Shown one piece after another: positions 1 through 7,544 of a stretch of 64,000 nucleotides of DNA. The position numbers and the translations under genes were made by a program. The notes beneath the pieces were generated by a model. That model was not told where the DNA came from. It searched no databases and was given only the letters and a program-made list of their open reading frames with translations. Position 1 is the first letter of the stretch. Every line of letters starts with the position of its first letter. This stretch comes from Gaiellasilicea sp963802765 (lineage in GTDB: Bacteria > Actinomycetota > Thermoleophilia > Gaiellales > Gaiellaceae), in assembly GCA_963802765.1 (NCBI GenBank), contig CAWDJZ010000003.1, forward strand, positions 124,001 through 188,000, written 5' to 3'.

Positions 1-183
1 GAAGGCGAGCCGCACGAAACGTGTGCCTGGGGCGGGGGGATCGTCGACATCGAGGCGTGCGTGCGCGCGCTCCAGCAAGGCGGCTACGCCGGCGCCTTCG
101 TGGTCGAGCACGAGCCGGAGGACCACGACCCGAGTGAGGAGATCCGGGCCATGCGGGAGCAGCTCGAGCGGTGGCTCCGGTGA
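1..183 (+). CDS. Sugar phosphate isomerase/epimerase, C-terminal fragment
   Basis: The gene enters from the left edge in frame 1 and ends at TGA 181-183, leaving about 60 residues. The visible tail has the pattern of the last strand and helix of a xylose-isomerase-like TIM barrel: GIVDIEACVRALQQGGYAGA, then FVVEHEPED with acidic residues typical of the metal site, then a closing helix ending REQLERWLR. The next gene, a Gfo/Idh/MocA dehydrogenase, begins at GTG 180 and overlaps the stop by four bases. The pairing of this isomerase fold with such a dehydrogenase is common in inositol and unusual-sugar catabolism, which supports the call. The substrate cannot be read from this fragment. Confidence 0.7.
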   Translation, partial: EGEPHETCAWGGGIVDIEACVRALQQGGYAGAFVVEHEPEDHDPSEEIRAMREQLERWLR

Positions 184-1236
184 GGGTGGCGCTCGCCGGT
201 GCCGGCAACATCGCCGACCGCTACGCCGCCTCGATCGTTGCCGCTGCCGGGGCTCGAGCTCGCCGGTGCGACCGACCTCGACCCCACCCGGGCCGAGACG
301 CTCGTCGCGGCGCGCGGCGGCGTGGCCTATCCCGACCTCGCCGCGATCCTCGCCGACGGCGCCGTCGACACCGTCGTCAACCTGACGGTGCCGCAGGCGC
401 ACTACGAGGTCGCGGCGACCGCGCTCGCGGCCGGCAAGCACGTCCACAACGAGAAGCCGCTGGCGCTCCGGCACGAGGAGGCACGGAAGCTGATCGACCT
501 CGCGGCGGAGAATGGCGTCCGGCTCAGCAGCGCGCCGGCGACGCTGCTCGGCGAGGCGCAGCAGACGCTCTGGAAGCTGGTCCGCGACGGAGCGATCGGG
601 CGCGTGCGAGCGGTCTATGCCGAGGCGAACTGGGGCCGGATCGAGGACTGGCACCCGGATCCGCGGACGCTGTACGCCGTCGGTCCACACGTCGACGTCG
701 GCGTCTACTCGCTCACGATCCTGACCGCGATGTTCGGTCCCGTCCACCGCGTGCAGTCGTTCGCGACAACCCTGCAAGCAGAGCGCACACTGCTCGACGG
801 CACCTCGTTCAGCCCCGCTGCGCCCGACTTCGTCGTTGCGATGCTCGAGCACGAGGACGGGGTCCTCACGAGGCTCACGACGACCTTCTACGTCCCGCCC
901 AGCAAGCAGCGAGGGCTCGAGCTCCACGGCGACGACGGCTCGCTCTACCTGGCGGCGTGGTTGGAGGCGAACTCGGTGCTCCAGCTCCAGCCGCGTGGCG
1001 GCGAGTACGCCACGATCGAGCCGGTGCGTGCGCCGTTCGACGGGATCGACTGGAGCCGGGCGCTCGTCGACCTCGCCGAGGCGATCGAGGAAGGGCGACC
1101 GCACCGCTCGACCGGCGAGCACGCGGCCCACGTCGTGGAGGTGCTGAACGCCATCGACGCGTCGCGCGAGCACGGCGGCGTCGTCGCCGTCGCCTCGGAC
1201 TTCGCGAGACCGGCGCCGATGGCATGGGCGTTGTGA
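180..1236 (+). CDS. Gfo/Idh/MocA family NAD(P)-dependent oxidoreductase (one frame break)
   Basis: The product is a sugar or polyol dehydrogenase-type enzyme of about 350 residues. The N-terminal Rossmann start VRVALAGAGNIADRYAAS is in frame 3 from GTG 180. The rest, from LELAGATDLDPTRAETL to the stop at 1236, is in frame 1, so a one-base break lies near 237-250. The family motif NEKPLALRHEEARKLI carries the conserved EKP near residue 98, and the substrate domain has the DVGVYSL segment where the catalytic acid/histidine region normally lies. The start overlaps the isomerase stop (GTGA), and a thioesterase starts inside its end, so the three are probably one operon. The break is most likely a sequencing indel, because both sides match the family well. 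Confidence 0.82.
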
Positions 1237-1616
1237 GCGAGCCCGCGTCCGACTTCCCGTTCGTCCACCGCGAGCGCGTCCGCTTCCGTGACTGCGACGC
1301 GATGGGGCACGTCAACAACGCGGTCTACTCGACCTATCTCGAGGAGTCGCGGATCGGCGTCCTCGGCGGTCTCGGCGGGTTCATCCTTGCGCGCGTCGAG
1401 CTCGACTTCCGCTCCGAGCTCAGGGCAGGGGAGAACGTGGAGGTGCGGACCCGCTGCTCGCGGATCGGAACGAAGAGCTTCGAGCTCGAGCACGTCATCT
1501 CCGCGAACGGTCGCGTCGTCGCCGACGCCAGGAGCGTCCTCGTCTCGTACGACTACGAGCGCGGCGAGAGCGTGCCCGTGCCGGACGAGCTGCGCGAGCG
1601 CCTCGCACCGGCCTGA
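1224..1616 (+). CDS. Acyl-CoA thioesterase, 4HBT hot-dog family
   Basis: A 130-residue single hot-dog protein of the 4-hydroxybenzoyl-CoA thioesterase/YbgC type, which hydrolyses acyl-CoA thioesters in the cytoplasm. The hallmark region RFRDCDAMGHVNNAVYSTYL contains the catalytic Asp of the D-x-x-GHVNN motif near residue 25. It continues with a long helix (ESRIGVLGGL) and strands such as LARVELDFRSELRAGENVEV, as in the fold. ATG 1224 lies inside the end of the dehydrogenase; GTG 1233 (GTGA overlap with that stop) is an equally possible start. No fatty-acid genes flank it, so its acyl substrate is unknown. Confidence 0.85.
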   Translation: MGVVSEPASDFPFVHRERVRFRDCDAMGHVNNAVYSTYLEESRIGVLGGLGGFILARVELDFRSELRAGENVEVRTRCSRIGTKSFELEHVISANGRVVADARSVLVSYDYERGESVPVPDELRERLAPA

Positions 1617-1627
1617 CGTTTGGCGCA

Positions 1628-2497
1628 GTGACAACGAGGAATGGGAGTCGTGTGTCGCTAACCATCAACGGCCCGTTCTCCGAGCAGCCGTCCGGCCGAC
1701 TCAATTTCGAGCTCCATCGACCCGGCGCGGCGCTCTATCTCGACCCGATGCCGTACCGCGTCCGGGCCCTCCTGGCGAAAGAGACAGTCGTCGACAGTTA
1801 CCGGCCGTTCCTGCTCCACGAGACCGGACGGTTGCCCGTCTATTACTTCCCGCCGGAGGACGTCCGCCGCGATCTGCTCGACCCGGCCGGCTCTCGCACA
1901 GAGACGGACACCAAGGGCACCTGCGAACGCTGGGCGCTCCGGGTCGGCGACCGCTCCGTGCCCGACGCTGCCTGGTCGTACTCCGACGTGCCTGAGGCCG
2001 CGGCTTTCCTGAAGGGCCTCGTCGCCCTCGACTGGGACGCGATGGACGAGTGGTTCTGTGAGGACGAGCAGATCCTCGGGCATCCGCGCGACCCGTACCA
2101 CCGGATCGACGTCTTTCCCACGAGCAGGCACGTGCGGGTGCTGCTCGACGGAGAGCTGCTCGCGGAGACGCGGCGGGCGTCCGCGCTCTTCGAGACCAGC
2201 CTGCCCCCGCGCTACTACATCCCTATCGAGGACGTCCGCGACGAGCTTCTCGAGCCGTCGAGCACGCGAACCCGCTGCGCGTACAAGGGCTCGGCGAGCT
2301 ACTGGTCGGTGCGGGTCGGCGACCGCGTCGTCGAGGATCTCGTCTGGACCTACCGCGATCCGGAGCTTGAAGCCGAACCGATTCGAGACTTGCTCTGCTT
2401 CTTCAACGAGCGGGTCGACCTCGAGCTCGACGGGGAGCTGCTCGACCGGCCGCGGACGCAGTGGTCGCCGCGCGAGGAGGCCGGCGCCGTCAGTTAG
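1628..2497 (+). CDS. Double DUF427 domain protein
   Basis: A 289-residue cytoplasmic protein made of two DUF427 units. The first covers roughly residues 30-140 and the second 160-270. They share internal motifs: LPVYYFPPEDVRRDLLDP in the first and RYYIPIEDVRDELLEP in the second, each followed by a lysine-glycine turn (DTKGTCERW; AYKGSASYW) and a W-Y-D/S strand. DUF427 is widespread in actinobacteria; I know of no firm biochemical role. The start is GTG 1628, 12 bases after the thioesterase stop. Its 3' end overlaps the opposite-strand gene ending at 2490 by eight bases. Confidence 0.85.
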   Translation: MTTRNGSRVSLTINGPFSEQPSGRLNFELHRPGAALYLDPMPYRVRALLAKETVVDSYRPFLLHETGRLPVYYFPPEDVRRDLLDPAGSRTETDTKGTCERWALRVGDRSVPDAAWSYSDVPEAAAFLKGLVALDWDAMDEWFCEDEQILGHPRDPYHRIDVFPTSRHVRVLLDGELLAETRRASALFETSLPPRYYIPIEDVRDELLEPSSTRTRCAYKGSASYWSVRVGDRVVEDLVWTYRDPELEAEPIRDLLCFFNERVDLELDGELLDRPRTQWSPREEAGAVS

Positions 2498-3011
2498 ACC
2501 GGACGAGCAGGAGGCTGTCCTTGTCGCCGGCGGGGAGCAGGCCGGCCATCGAGTAGAGCCGCTTCCGTGTAAGGCTCGCGGCGGTTCCCCGAGGCTGCAC
2601 GAGCACGTCGCGCTCGAAGACGAGTTGCAGGTGGCGAGTCGGCGTCTGTGGGAGGGCGACGACGATGAGGTCCGCGCGGGTCTCGAGCAGCGTGCGCCGC
2701 GCGAGCTCGAGCGCCTGCGCCCGCGCCGCGAATGCGGGGAGCGCGCAGCGCCGTAGCGCCCTGGCGCAGAGCGTGAAGTGGATGCCGTTCGCCGCCGGCA
2801 CGCTGCGAGTCGTGCGCGAAACCGGGTCGAACAGCTCGAGCGTGGCGACACTCGCCGTCGTGCTCACTGCGGACACCGGCAGACCGTGTCCACGCTCGAC
2901 CTCCCGCGCGATCACCCGCGCCTTGTCGAGGGTGGTCGACGGCGCCGCGGAAGCGACGCCAGCCGTTGCGAGGACGAGCAGGACGAGGACCATGCGCGGC
3001 GCCCAGCGCAT
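2490..3011 (-). CDS. Secreted hypothetical protein
   Basis: A 173-residue protein beginning MRWAPRMVLVLLVLATAGVASA, a clear Sec signal peptide with cleavage probably after ASA, so the mature form is extracellular or cell-wall-associated. The mature part contains TLELFDPVSRTTRSVPAA and an FTLCARALRRCALPAFAARA segment with a Cys pair, followed by a hydrophobic strand ADLIVVALPQ. I recognise no family. The start codon lies three bases after the stop of the upstream HExxH protein, so the two are surely co-transcribed and may act together outside the cell. Confidence 0.7.
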   Translation of the reverse strand: MRWAPRMVLVLLVLATAGVASAAPSTTLDKARVIAREVERGHGLPVSAVSTTASVATLELFDPVSRTTRSVPAANGIHFTLCARALRRCALPAFAARAQALELARRTLLETRADLIVVALPQTPTRHLQLVFERDVLVQPRGTAASLTRKRLYSMAGLLPAGDKDSLLLVRSN

Positions 3012-3013
3012 GC

Positions 3014-3565
3014 CTAGACGTCCTCCAGCGGGGGCGACCAGGGCGGGATCATGCAGCTCTTGTCCTTGTACTGCGGGAAGAGGCGTGCCTTGTATGCGTG
3101 CAGCGCCAGCGCGTAGGCGTAGAGGTCGTCGGCCTGCGCGGCAGTCGCACCGAGTCGCTGGGCCGCCTCGCGGAAGAAGACGAGCGCCTGGCACTCGACC
3201 TTGCCCTCGTCGCGGCGGTGCCGCCAGTGGCGCAGGTGGTACGCCTCGTGTGTGAGCACGAGCGTGCCCAGCGCCTGCTGCCAGGCGGGCACCGCCGCGT
3301 TGCCGACCCCGAGGGCGCCCTCGCAAACGCGTGGCGAGAGGATCGTGTAGTCGTCGCGCAGGTTGGTGTAGGCGGAGCTGAACGACGACGCGAAGTCGGC
3401 GTTCCACTCGGCGCGTGACGGACAGCGCACGTCGCCGACGCCGAGCGAGTAGACGTGCGCGACCTCGGTCAGCCTCGTGGCGTCGGACGCGTCCGCCGTC
3501 GGGACGAGCAGCGCCGCCGTCAGGAGAGCGGCGGCGACGGCTGCTCGGAGCGTTTTCATGTCCAC
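3014..3565 (-). CDS. Secreted protein with HExxH (putative zinc-peptidase motif)
   Basis: A 183-residue protein with a signal peptide (MKTLRAAVAAALLTAALLVP, ending near ADA). Around residue 110 it carries LTHEAYHLRHWRHRRDEGKV. HEAYH fits the HExxH zinc-binding motif, and it is followed by conserved-looking Glu and Cys residues that could give a third ligand (EGKVECQA). Other cysteines (VRCPS, RVCEG, KSCMI) suggest disulfides in the exported form. The ATG at 3559 is an alternative to 3565. The gene is only 36 bases downstream of the end of the propeller gene region and precedes the secreted protein at 3011. Whether it is an active protease is inference; no named family comes to mind. Confidence 0.68.
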   Translation of the reverse strand: MDMKTLRAAVAAALLTAALLVPTADASDATRLTEVAHVYSLGVGDVRCPSRAEWNADFASSFSSAYTNLRDDYTILSPRVCEGALGVGNAAVPAWQQALGTLVLTHEAYHLRHWRHRRDEGKVECQALVFFREAAQRLGATAAQADDLYAYALALHAYKARLFPQYKDKSCMIPPWSPPLEDV

Positions 3566-3646
3566 GGGACGTCGCGTGGCAATGCGATCTTCCCGGGGCG
3601 CTCACCGCGGGACGACCCCCACGTCGGTCAGGCGCAGGACGCGGTC

Positions 3647-3726
3647 GCCGTCTTGGTCGGCGACCCAGACGTCGCCGGCGGCGAATCAGTTGCCGTCTTG
3701 GTCGGCGACCCAGACGTCGCCGGCGG
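3647..3726 (-). repeat. 35-bp direct repeat with 45-bp period inside the propeller gene end
   Basis: Bases 3647-3681 and 3692-3726 are identical over 35 bases, offset by 45. On the minus strand each encodes AGDVWVADQDG. A TGA (3686-3688) lies between the copies in the same frame, so one extra unit has split the gene's last blade from its tail. Confidence 0.9.
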
Positions 3727-4621
3727 TGGTGACGATCGAGCTGAGATGGAGGGGTCGTGGTTGGAGGGGGATGCGTGCGCCGGTTGGGCTGACCTGGGCG
3801 ACGCCTGCCGGGACGGCGAGCCAGAGGGTGTCGCCGCCGGCGAGCTCGGGCCCGTAGGCGTTGGCGCGGTAGGGGGTTGTGACGCGGCTGAGGCCGCGGG
3901 GCCCGATCCGGAAGAGCGAGGTGCTGTTGGCGACGCCGGCCCAGACCGACCCGTTGGCGACGGTGAGCGAGCGGGCGCCGCGGAGGGGGATGAGCCGGTC
4001 GACGGTTGAGGTGGTGGGGTTGATGCGGCTGACGGCGTTGCCGTCGCGGGTGACGACCCAGACCGCGTCGGGGGTGGCGGTGATGGCGCCGGGCCAGATG
4101 GCGCCGTCCTGGAACGCGAAGGTGGTGAGGGTGCGGCCGTTGTCGGGGTCGATCCGGGTGACGCTCGACTCGAGCTGGTTTCCGACCCAGACCGAGCCGT
4201 GCCCGATCGCGATCCCGGAGGGCAGCTCGCCGACACCGTGCTCGCGGGTGACGCGGTTCGTGTCGGGGTCGATCCGGAGCAGGCGGCTGTGGAAGGCGTC
4301 GATCGCCCAGACCGCGCCGAAGCCGGCGGCGAGCCCGATCACCGCTCCGCCCGGCTCGATCCGGGCGACGACGGTGTTGGTGGCCGGGTCGATGCGGGCG
4401 ATCCCGGCCATGCCGAGCGTGACCCAGACCGAACCTGCTGCGGCGACCATGCTCGAGGGGGAGCCGTCCATCTCGACGGCGGAGACGACTCGCAGCTGGC
4501 TTGCCGGCGCCGGCGCGCCAGCAGAGTCGCCGCCCGCCGTGACCGCGCTCACCGAGAGCGCGGTCGCGGTGCCGCCCGCCAAGAACGCCGTGGCGAGAGC
4601 GATGACGAACGGGAGCCTCAC
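3686..4621 (-). CDS. Secreted YncE/Vgb-like beta-propeller protein, shortened by a tandem duplication
   Basis: A roughly 310-residue exported propeller. It starts at GTG 4621 with RLPFVIALATAFLAGGTA as signal or anchor. It then repeats a blade signature of the form GSVWV..., R-IDP-TN-V: GSVWVTLGMAGIARIDPATN, AVWAIDAFHSRLLRIDPDTN, GSVWVGNQLESSVTRIDPDN, AVWVVTRDGNAVSRINPTTS. Such propellers bind ligands or scaffold partners; no catalytic site is evident. The start overlaps the stop of the upstream secreted gene (GTGA). Reading ends at TGA 3686-3688, but the same frame continues FAAGDVWVADQDGDRVLRLT to a second stop at 3602-3604, which looks like the original C terminus. The blade sequence resembles that of the BTAD regulator at 5772. 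Confidence 0.78.
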   Translation of the reverse strand: MRLPFVIALATAFLAGGTATALSVSAVTAGGDSAGAPAPASQLRVVSAVEMDGSPSSMVAAAGSVWVTLGMAGIARIDPATNTVVARIEPGGAVIGLAAGFGAVWAIDAFHSRLLRIDPDTNRVTREHGVGELPSGIAIGHGSVWVGNQLESSVTRIDPDNGRTLTTFAFQDGAIWPGAITATPDAVWVVTRDGNAVSRINPTTSTVDRLIPLRGARSLTVANGSVWAGVANSTSLFRIGPRGLSRVTTPYRANAYGPELAGGDTLWLAVPAGVAQVSPTGARIPLQPRPLHLSSIVTTAGDVWVADQDGN

Positions 4622-5143
4622 TCGCCCTCGCCCCCGTCGGGCCGGGCCAGCTTCAGCTTGCCGGACAACGAGGACCTCGCGGTCGGAATGTGGACCGTCT
4701 CCTCGCCGCTTCCCCGCGCGCCGGCGAAGATGCCCGTGCTCGACTGGCCCGTCGACCCACCACCTACCTGTGGCGACAGGACCGGCCGCGGTCTGGCACA
4801 CGTACGCCCGGTTGCGGAGGATCAGCACGCCTGCCGAGACGACGATTCGCCGGATCCCGGCATTCGTCCAACTGCCGGGGCCGCACGGCGTGACCGAGCG
4901 GTCCTGCGACATGGCGAGCACCATCGTTGCGGGCCCGAACCCCTCCACCGTCCCGGTACCCGTGTTGATCAGCTGGAAGATGCCGAGGTCGGCGACGCGG
5001 TCCGTGCGGAGCACATTGCTCTCCTGGAACTGCGCCTCGAACCGCTTCGAGTCGCTTCGGGCGCCGGACGCGGAACCGCTGGCGAGGGCGCTCGCGAGCG
5101 CGACGAGCGCGGCGGCGGCGAGAAGAAGTCGGATCGCTTTCAT
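4618..5143 (-). CDS. Secreted hypothetical protein (one frame break)
   Basis: It starts at ATG 5143 with a strong Shine-Dalgarno, CAGGAGGTGA, at 5151-5160, and has a signal peptide MKAIRLLLAAAALVALASAL. The mature part (RFEAQFQESNVLRTD, FGPATMVLAMSQDRSVTPCG, LRNRAYVCQTAAGP) contains two cysteines that may pair. Near 4765-4785 the sensible frame changes: the continuation STGIFAGARGSGEETVHIPT ends in a normal stop at 4618-4620, directly overlapping the GTG of the propeller. Without this correction the two genes would appear falsely as one 510-residue protein. The start also overlaps the stop of the zinc-finger protein (ATGA). The function is unknown. Confidence 0.7.
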
Positions 5144-5448
5144 CTTCGAGTCACCTCCTGTTGATGGACGTCGCCAACCCTTTGCGGAGGCGCTGAAGCG
5201 CGGCCAAAGAAACGCCAAGTCCGCGGCTTAAGCACGAGTTGGACGTTCCGCGGGGCGAGCTCCGTCGCTCGCAGTAGGCTCGAGACCGCGTCGATCCCGA
5301 CGAAGAACTGGCGGCACCCAGAGCAGCGCGCAAGGTGTAGAGCCGCGCTGCCCATCTCAGCGGCAGCCGCCTCCTGGTCGATCGCCGCCGAGATAAGGCG
5401 GCGTGCCCGAAGACAGCGACTGCCGGCAAATGCGTCGCTCGCCCGCAT
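5140..5448 (-). CDS. Zinc-finger anti-sigma-like (ZAS) small protein
   Basis: A 102-residue protein whose first half reads like an anti-sigma zinc-finger domain: Cys12, then His38, Cys42 and Cys45 in HLARCSGC (H-x3-C-x2-C), within a helical frame (RARRLISAAIDQEAAAAEM). ZAS domains usually hold an ECF sigma factor, but no sigma factor gene is next to it, and there is no transmembrane segment. The C-terminal third is encoded by copy A of a 75-bp duplicated element, so it may not be an evolved part of the protein. Its stop overlaps the next start (ATGA at 5140-5143), indicating translational coupling with the secreted protein. Confidence 0.62.
   Translation of the reverse strand: MRASDAFAGSRCLRARRLISAAIDQEAAAAEMGSAALHLARCSGCRQFFVGIDAVSSLLRATELAPRNVQLVLKPRTWRFFGRASAPPQRVGDVHQQEVTRR
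5156..5230. repeat. 75-bp element, copy A (pair with 5682-5756)
   Basis: Identical to bases 5682-5756 at 72 of 75 positions. It contains the palindrome GCGCTGAAGCGC. This copy lies just upstream of the start of the secreted protein at 5143 and overlaps the 3' end of the zinc-finger gene. The mismatches do not favour any reading frame. Confidence 0.9.
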
Positions 5449-5453
5449 CGGGA

Positions 5454-5663
5454 TCAGATCGCCGGACGGGTCGGCACCGGCGTATCGGCACCGCGCCGGC
5501 GCAGCCGGTCGACGAGCCGGAGGCGTCCGGCCCCTTCGGCCTCGGGGCCGACCTCGGCTGCCTGCCCCTCCCGGGCGCTCAGCGCTTGGTAGGCGGCCAG
5601 GCCACGCGCGATCTTCTCCTCGCTGCGCGCCTTCGCGATGTCGTTGCTCATCGACGGATGCAT
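5454..5663 (-). CDS. Small hypothetical protein heading the minus-strand chain
   Basis: A 69-residue, mostly helical protein: MSNDIAKARSEEKIARGLAA, then an acidic stretch and a basic RLVDRLRRRG tail. ATG 5663 has a purine-rich GAGAGGGAG about nine bases upstream; the ATG four codons later is an alternative. Copy B of the 75-bp repeat sits immediately upstream. It ends six bases before the start of the zinc-finger protein, so it would be the first gene of the operon running to 3602. I recognise no family. Its small size and composition make it less certain than its neighbours. Confidence 0.5.
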   Translation of the reverse strand: MHPSMSNDIAKARSEEKIARGLAAYQALSAREGQAAEVGPEAEGAGRLRLVDRLRRRGADTPVPTRPAI

Positions 5664-5681
5664 GTCCCACTCCCTCTCTGG

Positions 5682-5756
5682 TCCTGTTGATGGACGCCGC
5701 CAACCCTGTGCGGAGGCGCTGAAGCGCGGCCAAAGACACGCCAAGTCCGCGGCTTA
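5682..5756. repeat. 75-bp element, copy B, in the divergent regulatory gap
   Basis: This is the second copy of the element at 5156-5230. It occupies almost the entire gap between the minus-strand operon start (5663) and the BTAD regulator start (5772). A palindrome GCGCTGAAGCGC is present in both copies. Its position suits an operator or promoter element for the divergent regulator; this is inference from placement. Confidence 0.85.
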
Positions 5757-5771
5757 GCCGGTCCGGGTGGA

Positions 5772-7544
5772 GTGGCAGAATCGGATGAGATGGACACCGA
5801 TGCCGCGGAGGCCACGACCACCGATAGGCTTCGCTTCCGACTCCTCGGGCCGCTCGAGGCCGAGCGGGACGGCGTCAAGCTCGACCTCGGCGCGCGCAAG
5901 CAGCGGGCGGTGCTCGCGCTCCTTCTCCTCGACGCGAACCGCATCGTCTCGACCGAGCGGCTGATCGACGGGCTCTGGGGCGACGCGCCGCCGGAGACGG
6001 CCCGCTCCGCGCTGCAGGTGTACGTCGCCGGCCTGCGCAAGGCGCTCGGCGAGGACGGTGCGTCACTTCGCACGAGCGCGCCGGGATACGTCCTCGACGT
6101 CCCGCCCGGAGGCAGCGATCTCGACGAGTTCGCCACGCTGCGAGCCGAGGGGCGGCCGCGCGAGGCGCTTGCGCTCTGGCGTGGGCCTGCGCTGGCCGAC
6201 CTGGACGGCGAGCCGTTCGCCGCGGCAGCGGCCGGTCGGCTCGAGGAGCAACGCCTCGGCGCGCTCGAGGAGCGGATCGAGGCCGACCTCGCCCAGGGAC
6301 GTCATGCCGAGGTCGTGTCCGAGCTCGACGTGCTCGTGGCGGAGCATCCCTACCGCGAGCGCTTCCGGGCGCAGCAGATGCTCGCCCTCTACCGCTCGGG
6401 GCGCCAGGCCGACGCGCTCGCGGCGTACCGCTCGGCGCGCACGGCGTTCGTGGACGAGCTCGGGATCGAGCCCGGGTCGGAGCTGAAGGCGCTCGAGCGG
6501 TCGATCCTCGACCACGACCCCGCGCTGGCGGCGCCGCCGGCACTCGCTGCAGTGGGCGGTACGCCCGGCAGGAGGAAGCGGCGTGTCCGGGTCGCGGCCG
6601 CGGCACTGCTCGTCGTCGCCGGGGTCGCGGTCGCCGCGGCCGTCCTGCTCGGGAGCGAGGCGACGCCCGTCGAGGTCGAGCCGAACTCGGTCGCGGTCAT
6701 CGATCCGACGTCGAACGAGGTCGTGGACCAGGTTCCCGCCGGGAACCGGCCCGGAGGCGATCGCAGCCGGCGGCGGGTCGGTCTACGCAGCCAACCTGGA
6801 CGGAAAGTCCCTGACGAGAATCGATCCCGCGACCAGGAAGGTCGTCGACACCATCCCCCTCGACGACAAGACGCCGACCGGAATCGCGTTCGGCCACGGT
6901 CACCTCTGGGCTGCGCACGGCCTGACGGGCCAGGTGACGCGGATCGATCCCGAGCTGGGCGGCCAGAAGACGTTCGACGTCGCCGAGACGAGGCGCCAAT
7001 CGCCCAACGGCGCCGTCGCCGCCGGGCCGAACGGCGTGTGGGCCGTGTTCCTCGACGGGACGATGGCCCAGATCGACCCGACATCGGGCTCGGTGGACAG
7101 CGACGTGATCGAGGCCCTCAACCGCCCGACGGCGGTCATCGAGGCCGGCGGCATGGTCTGGGTCGTGAGCTCCGGCGACTCGACGGTCTACCGCTTCAAT
7201 CCGCCGACGTTCCGCGCGGGCCCACTCGACGGCACCAGCGTCGGCCGCCGGTCGACGGCCATCGCGTACGGCTTCGGTGCGGGCTGGGTGGCGAGTAGCG
7301 GAGACGACCTCGTGACGCCGAGTCGCACGCGAGCACGAATTCCGCCATCGCGATCCCGGTCGGGGACGAGCCGGTCGCGGTTGCCGTCGGCGCCGGCTCC
7401 GTCTGGGTTGCGAACGCCGGCGACGGGACCGTCTCCCGCATCGATCCGGTGACGCGAGAGGTTGAGACGATCGAGATCGGAAACAGGCCCTCGGGCATCG
7501 TCGTCGCCGACGGGCTCGTGTGGGTGACGGTGCAGGCGCCCTAG
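5772..7544 (+). CDS. BTAD/SARP-type transcriptional regulator with transmembrane segment and extracellular propeller (two frame breaks)
   Basis: N-terminal residues ~18-100 form an OmpR-type winged helix (RLLGPLEAERDGVKLDLGAR). Residues ~110-260 form a BTAD helical domain (HPYRERFRAQQMLALYRSGR, DELGIEPGSELKALE). A hydrophobic span follows (VRVAAAALLVVAGVAVAAAV), then a propeller with GSVYAANLDGKSLTRIDPAT blades ending GLVWVTVQAP. The frame moves from 3 to 1 near 6750 and back to 3 near 7310; the two breaks cancel, giving a normal stop at 7542. This is the layout of a one-component membrane regulator: DNA binding inside, ligand sensing outside. GTG 5772 is chosen; ATG 5790 is possible. It diverges from the operon at 5663, whose last gene encodes a similar propeller. 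Confidence 0.83.

Noticed and set aside
3686..5218. A single 510-residue secreted protein-propeller fusion
   Set aside because: A frame break near 4775 hides the stop at 4618 and the signal-bearing start of the propeller at 4621.
5772..7544. Two separate genes (regulator and propeller)
   Set aside because: The two frame breaks cancel and a membrane span links the halves; no start codon context with a ribosome site was found at the junction.
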